DNA of 64,000 nt from Actinophytocola xanthii (lineage in GTDB: Bacteria > Actinomycetota > Actinomycetes > Mycobacteriales > Pseudonocardiaceae), in contig NZ_MSIE01000019.1 in the NCBI RefSeq assembly GCF_001921205.1, forward strand, positions 61,774-125,773, written 5' to 3'. The position numbers and the translations under genes were made by a program. The notes below the pieces were generated by a model. The model searched no databases. It saw only the letters and a program-made list of their open reading frames with translations, and was not told the DNA's origin. Position 1 is the first letter of the stretch. The number at the start of each line of letters is the position of its first letter. Positions 60,576 through 64,000 of the stretch are shown in pieces.

Positions 60576-61249
60576 CGCGGCTCCAGCTGGCGGTCGTGCA
60601 CCCGGCCGAGCAGCAGCTGGGCCGCCACCGCACCGCACAGGCACAGGAACATGTCCCACTGGGTGTCCCACACGTCGCCCTGGGTACCGAGGAAGTCCTC
60701 CGCCCCGGCACCCAGCGCCAGCGCGGCACCCCACTCGACCAGCTCGAACCCGACGCTGACCGTCAGGCACACGGTCACGGTCAGGAAGAACGTCATCCCG
60801 CCGCGCCGCAGCGGCGTCAGCCGCAGCAGCAGCTCGCGCACCAGGACCGCCGGGACGAACCCCTGGACGACGTGCGCGAACCGGTCGTAGTTGTTGCGCT
60901 GGGTCCCGAACATGTCCTGGAACCACTCACCGAGGGGTGTCAGCGCGTAGGTGTGCCGCCCGCCGTAGCAGAGCACCAGCGCGTGCGCCACGAGCAGCCA
61001 GCACACCAGCCTGCTCAGCGGGAAGCGCAAGCGCCGCCGGGCGAGCAGCACCAGCGGTAAGCCGACGACGACCCACACCACCTCCATCGCCCATGTGCCG
61101 GTGCTCCGCGCGCCGATCCCCGACCACACCAGGGCCGCCACGACGATTGCGACCAGCACGATGCCCTCACGGCGCCCCACGGTGACCACCGAGATCACTC
61201 TGCCCGAACCCGCCCCGAGCCGCACGACAACCTCTTCCGACGTGCGCAC
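60572..61249 (-). CDS. YjdF/DUF2238-family membrane protein
   Basis: 225 aa with six hydrophobic segments. The family hallmark FLGTQGDVWDTQWDM is at residues 185-199, with YDRFAHVVQGFVPA earlier. Function of the family is unknown. GTG start at 61249; overlaps mug. No riboswitch-like element stands upstream that I can identify. Confidence 0.85.
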   Translation of the reverse strand: MRTSEEVVVRLGAGSGRVISVVTVGRREGIVLVAIVVAALVWSGIGARSTGTWAMEVVWVVVGLPLVLLARRRLRFPLSRLVCWLLVAHALVLCYGGRHTYALTPLGEWFQDMFGTQRNNYDRFAHVVQGFVPAVLVRELLLRLTPLRRGGMTFFLTVTVCLTVSVGFELVEWGAALALGAGAEDFLGTQGDVWDTQWDMFLCLCGAVAAQLLLGRVHDRQLEPR

Positions 61250-61314
61250 CTGGTGCCCGCTCGTTGTCCGGCGCCGGCCGCGCTGGCTACGGTTTCGCCG
61301 TGGAGGGTTTCGCG

Positions 61315-61791
61315 GTGGAGCCGACGATATCGCGCAGTACCGACATCGCCGCCGACGCGGCGACCGTCTGGGCGATGGTGACCGACCTGCCCCGGATGGG
61401 CGAGCTCAGCCCGGAGAACGTGGGCGGCCGGTGGCTCGACGGCGCGACGGGGCCCGCGGTCGGCGCGCGCTTCCGTGGGACCAACCGCAACGGGGCGAGG
61501 GAATGGTGGACGAGGGTCACCGTCGTCGCCTGCGAGCCGGCCCGCCGGTTCACCTTCGACGTCCGCACCCCGTTCGGCGTGCGCGTGTCCCGCTGGTCCT
61601 ACGAGGTCACACCGACCGAAACTGGCTGCCGGCTCACCGAGCACTGGTTCCGGGTCGGCAACTGGGTCGTCCGCCGGTTCCTGGGTCCGCGGGTGACCGG
61701 CCGCCGGGACCGGCCCGGGTTCAACGCCCGCTCGATCGAACACACCCTCGCTGCGGTGAAATCCAGGGCGGAGGCCGGCCGGATTTCGTAG
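61315..61791 (+). CDS. SRPBCC (START-like) family protein
   Basis: 158 aa from GTG 61315, chosen because GGAGG at 61303-61307 lies seven bases before it; a GTG at 61300 would lack a ribosome site. The START fold is seen in TISRSTDIAADAATVWAMVT, the strand VGARFRGTNRNGAREW, and the C-terminal helix. Polyketide-cyclase-like or lipid-binding members abound; ligand unknown. It precedes the DeoR gene by one base. Confidence 0.82.
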   Translation: MEPTISRSTDIAADAATVWAMVTDLPRMGELSPENVGGRWLDGATGPAVGARFRGTNRNGAREWWTRVTVVACEPARRFTFDVRTPFGVRVSRWSYEVTPTETGCRLTEHWFRVGNWVVRRFLGPRVTGRRDRPGFNARSIEHTLAAVKSRAEAGRIS

Positions 61792-61792
61792 A

Positions 61793-62563
61793 ATGGGTTC
61801 GATGTACGCGGAGGAACGACAGCAGGTCATTCTCGAACGGGCGCGCGCCCAGGGACGGGTGGACGTCACGGCGCTGGCCGACGAGTTCACCGTGACCACG
61901 GAGACCATCCGGCGCGACCTGACGATCCTCGAGCGCCACGGCGTCCTGCGCCGGGTGCACGGCGGCGCGATCCCGGTCGAGCGGCTCGGCTTCGAACCGA
62001 CCCTCTCCACCCGCGAAGCCGCCATGACCGCGGAGAAGACACGCATCGCCAAGGCCGCCCTGGCCGAGCTGCCGAACGAGGGCAGCGTCCTGCTCGACGC
62101 CGGCAGCACGACGGCCCGCCTCGCCGACCACCTTCCCTCCGACCGCGAGCTCACGGTCGTCACCCACTCCGTGAACATCGCACTGAGCCTGTCCACCCGG
62201 CCCAACCTGACGATCATGCTGGTCGGGGGCAGGCTCCGCAGCCGGACGCTCGCCACCGTCGACGCCTGGGCACTCCAGGCCCTCCGGGACACCTACGTCG
62301 ACGTGGCCTTCATCGCCACCAACGGCGTCTCCACCGAACGCGGCCTCACCACCCCCGACTCGGCCGAGGCCATGATCAAGCGTGCGGCGGTCAGCAGCAG
62401 CCGCCGCGTCATCCTCCTCGCCGACCACACCAAGATCGGCAACGACCACTTCACCCGGTTCGCCGACCTCAAGGACATCGACACGTTCATCACCGACAAC
62501 GGCGCCGACCCGAAGACGCTGGAGGAGGTCGCCGCCGCCGGTCCGCGCGTGGTGCTCGCCTAG
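61793..62563 (+). CDS. DeoR/GlpR-family transcriptional repressor
   Basis: 256 aa. N-terminal HTH: RVDVTALADEFTVTTETIRR, then DLTILERHGVLRRVHGGAIP, the hallmark of the family. The C-terminal sugar-phosphate effector domain has LDAGSTTARLADHL and FIATNGVS. It normally represses sugar-catabolism genes, but none is adjacent. ATG at 61793 or 61802. Its stop overlaps the convergent VanY-like gene by four bases. Confidence 0.9.
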   Translation: MGSMYAEERQQVILERARAQGRVDVTALADEFTVTTETIRRDLTILERHGVLRRVHGGAIPVERLGFEPTLSTREAAMTAEKTRIAKAALAELPNEGSVLLDAGSTTARLADHLPSDRELTVVTHSVNIALSLSTRPNLTIMLVGGRLRSRTLATVDAWALQALRDTYVDVAFIATNGVSTERGLTTPDSAEAMIKRAAVSSSRRVILLADHTKIGNDHFTRFADLKDIDTFITDNGADPKTLEEVAAAGPRVVLA

Positions 62564-63087
62564 CGTCGCATCCTCGGATCGTGCGAGGGGTCGGGGTACA
62601 TGGGCGGGCAGCCGTGCTCGACGGCCTCGGGGCGCAGCTCGTAGTGCCAGTCCTCGTTGCGGTAGACCTGGCACAGCCCGTACGCGGCGCCGTGCGCGGA
62701 CAGCCACGACCTGGCCTCGAACCGTCCAATGTCGACCGCCTCACCTGCGACGTGGGCGGAGGTGTCGGGGGACGCCACCCACCGGGCGGCTTCCTCGGCC
62801 GAGCCGAGACTCTCGACCGCCTCGCGGAGTAGTTGCCTCTGGTACTCGGGCGACCGCCAGCCGCTGTTGACGAAGAACTCGACCCCGTCGTCCGCGGCGT
62901 CGGTGGCCGCCCGGCGCAGGGCGGCGAGCAGATCGGGATCGAGGTTGGCCACGGCCGGCGCCTCGTCGTCGAACACGGTCAGGGGCTCGGGAACGGCACC
63001 GTGTGCCGGGCCGAGGGCGTGCCGGACGACCGAAGAGGACGGTGGGGCGACAGGGGCCGTCGTGCGTGCTGGTTCGCTGTAGGACAC
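62560..63087 (-). CDS. VanY-like D-alanyl-D-alanine carboxypeptidase (M15)
   Basis: 175 aa from GTG 63087 (start uncertain, no strong ribosome site). M15B zinc peptidase motifs: NSGWRSPEYQRQLL, TSAHVAGEAVDIG (SxHxxGxAxD, His and Asp ligands) and EDWHYELRP (EHWH-like). A short N-terminal segment lacks a clear signal or anchor. It trims the terminal D-Ala of peptidoglycan precursors. Divergent from the VanR/VanS-like genes, 87 bases apart, as in actinobacterial vanRS-vanY-like loci. Confidence 0.82.
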   Translation of the reverse strand: MSYSEPARTTAPVAPPSSSVVRHALGPAHGAVPEPLTVFDDEAPAVANLDPDLLAALRRAATDAADDGVEFFVNSGWRSPEYQRQLLREAVESLGSAEEAARWVASPDTSAHVAGEAVDIGRFEARSWLSAHGAAYGLCQVYRNEDWHYELRPEAVEHGCPPMYPDPSHDPRMRR

Positions 63088-63174
63088 GCCACCAGTCAAG
63101 GCAATCCGGTGTCGCCGCCACGTATGAGGTGTTCGATATGCCCACGATAAGCGGCGGTTCGTAGCATCGGGGCC

Positions 63175-63858
63175 ATGCGTGTGTTGGTCGTCGAGGACGA
63201 GCTCTACCTGGCCGAAGCCATCCGCGATGGCCTGCGCCTGGAGGCGATCGCCGCCGACGTCGCAGGAGACGGCGACACCGCGCTGGAAATGTTGAGCGTC
63301 AACAGCTACGACATCGCCGTCCTCGACCGTGACATCCCGGGCCCCTCGGGCGACGAGATCGCCAGACGCATCGTCGCCTCCGGTAGCGGCATGCCGATCC
63401 TCATGCTCACCGCGGCCGACCGGCTCGACGACAAGACCACCGGGTTCGGGCTCGGTGCCGACGACTACCTCACCAAGCCCTTCGAGCTCAAGGAGCTGGT
63501 GCTCCGGCTCAGAGCGCTCGACCGCAGGCGCGGCCACAACCGGCCACCGGTGCGGGAGATCGCCGGCCTGCGGCTGGACCCGTTCCGCCGCGAGGTGTAC
63601 CGCGACGGGCGTTATGTCGCGCTCACCCGCAAGCAGTTCGCCGTGCTCGAGGTCCTCGTCGCCGCCGAGGGCGGGGTGGTCAGCGCCGAGGAGCTCCTGG
63701 AACGGGCGTGGGACGCCAACGCGGACCCGTTCACCAACGCCGCGCGCATCACGGTCTCGGCACTGCGCAAACGCCTCGGCGAACCCTGGGTCATCGCCAC
63801 GGTGCCCGGTGTCGGCTACCGCATCGACACCGGGCACGAGGACGAGAGCCGTGGATAG
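63175..63858 (+). CDS. OmpR-family response regulator, VanR-like
   Basis: 227 aa. Receiver: RVLVVEDELYLAEAIRDGL, phospho-acceptor Asp in AVLDRDIPGPSGDE, and Lys in YLTKPFELKEL. C-terminal winged helix: RLDPFRREVYRDGRYVALTR and ARITVSALRKRLG. It sits divergently from the M15 peptidase, which is its likely target, and overlaps the sensor kinase start by eight bases. Glycopeptide response is inferred from the arrangement only. Confidence 0.88.
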   Translation: MRVLVVEDELYLAEAIRDGLRLEAIAADVAGDGDTALEMLSVNSYDIAVLDRDIPGPSGDEIARRIVASGSGMPILMLTAADRLDDKTTGFGLGADDYLTKPFELKELVLRLRALDRRRGHNRPPVREIAGLRLDPFRREVYRDGRYVALTRKQFAVLEVLVAAEGGVVSAEELLERAWDANADPFTNAARITVSALRKRLGEPWVIATVPGVGYRIDTGHEDESRG

Positions 63859-64000
63859 GGAGCCCGGGTGGAGCGTTCGCATCAAGCTCACCCTCAGCTA
63901 TGCCGGGTTCCTGATGGTCGCCGGCGCCGTGTTGCTCGCCGCCGTGTGGGTGTTCCTCCTGCGTTACGTCCCCGACCGCGCGCTCCTCATCGCCGCCGAC
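63851..64000 (+). CDS. Sensor histidine kinase (VanS-like), N-terminus only
   Basis: GTG at 63851, 50 codons to the window end. The visible sequence (RIKLTLSYAGFLMVAGAV, LLAAVWVFLLRYVPD) is a basic N-terminus followed by one membrane segment, the start of a two-segment kinase. The kinase core is outside the window. Confidence 0.75.
   Translation, partial: MDREPGWSVRIKLTLSYAGFLMVAGAVLLAAVWVFLLRYVPDRALLIAAD

Overview
The window is very GC-rich, uses GTG starts often, and packs genes into operons joined by ATGA or GTGA overlaps. Its families (GAF-ANTAR, ParA-type ATPases, DUF1707, mycothiol-dependent isomerase-like proteins, a VanRS-type pair, a small protein resembling the AMED_5909 type) point to an actinomycete, most likely of the Pseudonocardiaceae (Amycolatopsis or relatives). 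That placement is inferred from gene content and not from any marker gene. No rRNA, tRNA or CRISPR was found.

Layout. 1-9.97 kb is housekeeping and accessory: a phosphoesterase, a GAF-ANTAR regulator, a Tat-exported hydrolase, a DEAD-box helicase, an iron-regulated siderophore-interacting protein, a PadR regulator with a VOC protein, a DMT transporter, a DsbA-like protein and small proteins. 10.0-13.7 kb is one giant HTH-NTPase-WD40 protein. 13.8-33.7 kb is a coherent two-armed biosynthetic cluster. The left arm (minus strand) encodes an acylating aldehyde dehydrogenase, a class III aminotransferase, two classical ATP-grasp ligases, an MFS exporter and two tandem glutathionylspermidine-synthase-like ATP-grasp ligases. 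The right arm (plus strand) encodes a NeuB-type PEP-condensing synthase, SDR, transketolase, RraA-like protein, RmlD-like reductase, ALO-type flavin oxidase, HAD phosphatase, a frameshifted class IV aminotransferase and an aldo-keto reductase, with a LysR regulator at the end. It has no NRPS or PKS. The likely product is a sugar-acid-derived amide or peptide assembled by ATP-grasp ligases, and I do not recognise a known compound.

33.8-42.2 kb is regulatory and stress-related. A CheR-PAS protein, a CheB-like methylesterase and a STAS/ATPase protein form a non-chemotaxis module. An XRE regulator with small partners follows, then a PEBP, DUF2795 and Vms1/baeRF operon. Two sites with the same spacing (GNNT, 15 bases, GGGTAG) suggest that both the CheB module and the PEBP operon are read by a SigB/SigF-type sigma factor.

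42.4-53.1 kb is a second likely biosynthetic locus. A LuxR-type regulator precedes acyl-CoA carboxylase beta and epsilon subunits, an MFS exporter, a vanadium haloperoxidase and an aldo-keto reductase. After a strong terminator come an acyl-activating enzyme, ketoreductase, acyl carrier protein, AvrD-family protein and P-loop kinase. AvrD is the Pseudomonas syringae enzyme behind syringolide elicitors, so a syringolide- or butenolide-like signal is a reasonable guess.

53.2-55.7 kb has visibly lower GC and holds a PUA/EVE-like plus HEPN protein converging on a ParA-type ATPase with a small SAP-like partner. This is a candidate defence or plasmid-derived module, and it sits beside a decayed GH51 arabinofuranosidase. 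The remainder (56.3-64 kb) is ordinary: a serine hydrolase, flavin-binding protein, DUF2252, mug glycosylase, YjdF-like membrane protein, DeoR regulator, and a VanY-like carboxypeptidase divergent from a VanR/VanS-like pair that is cut by the window end.
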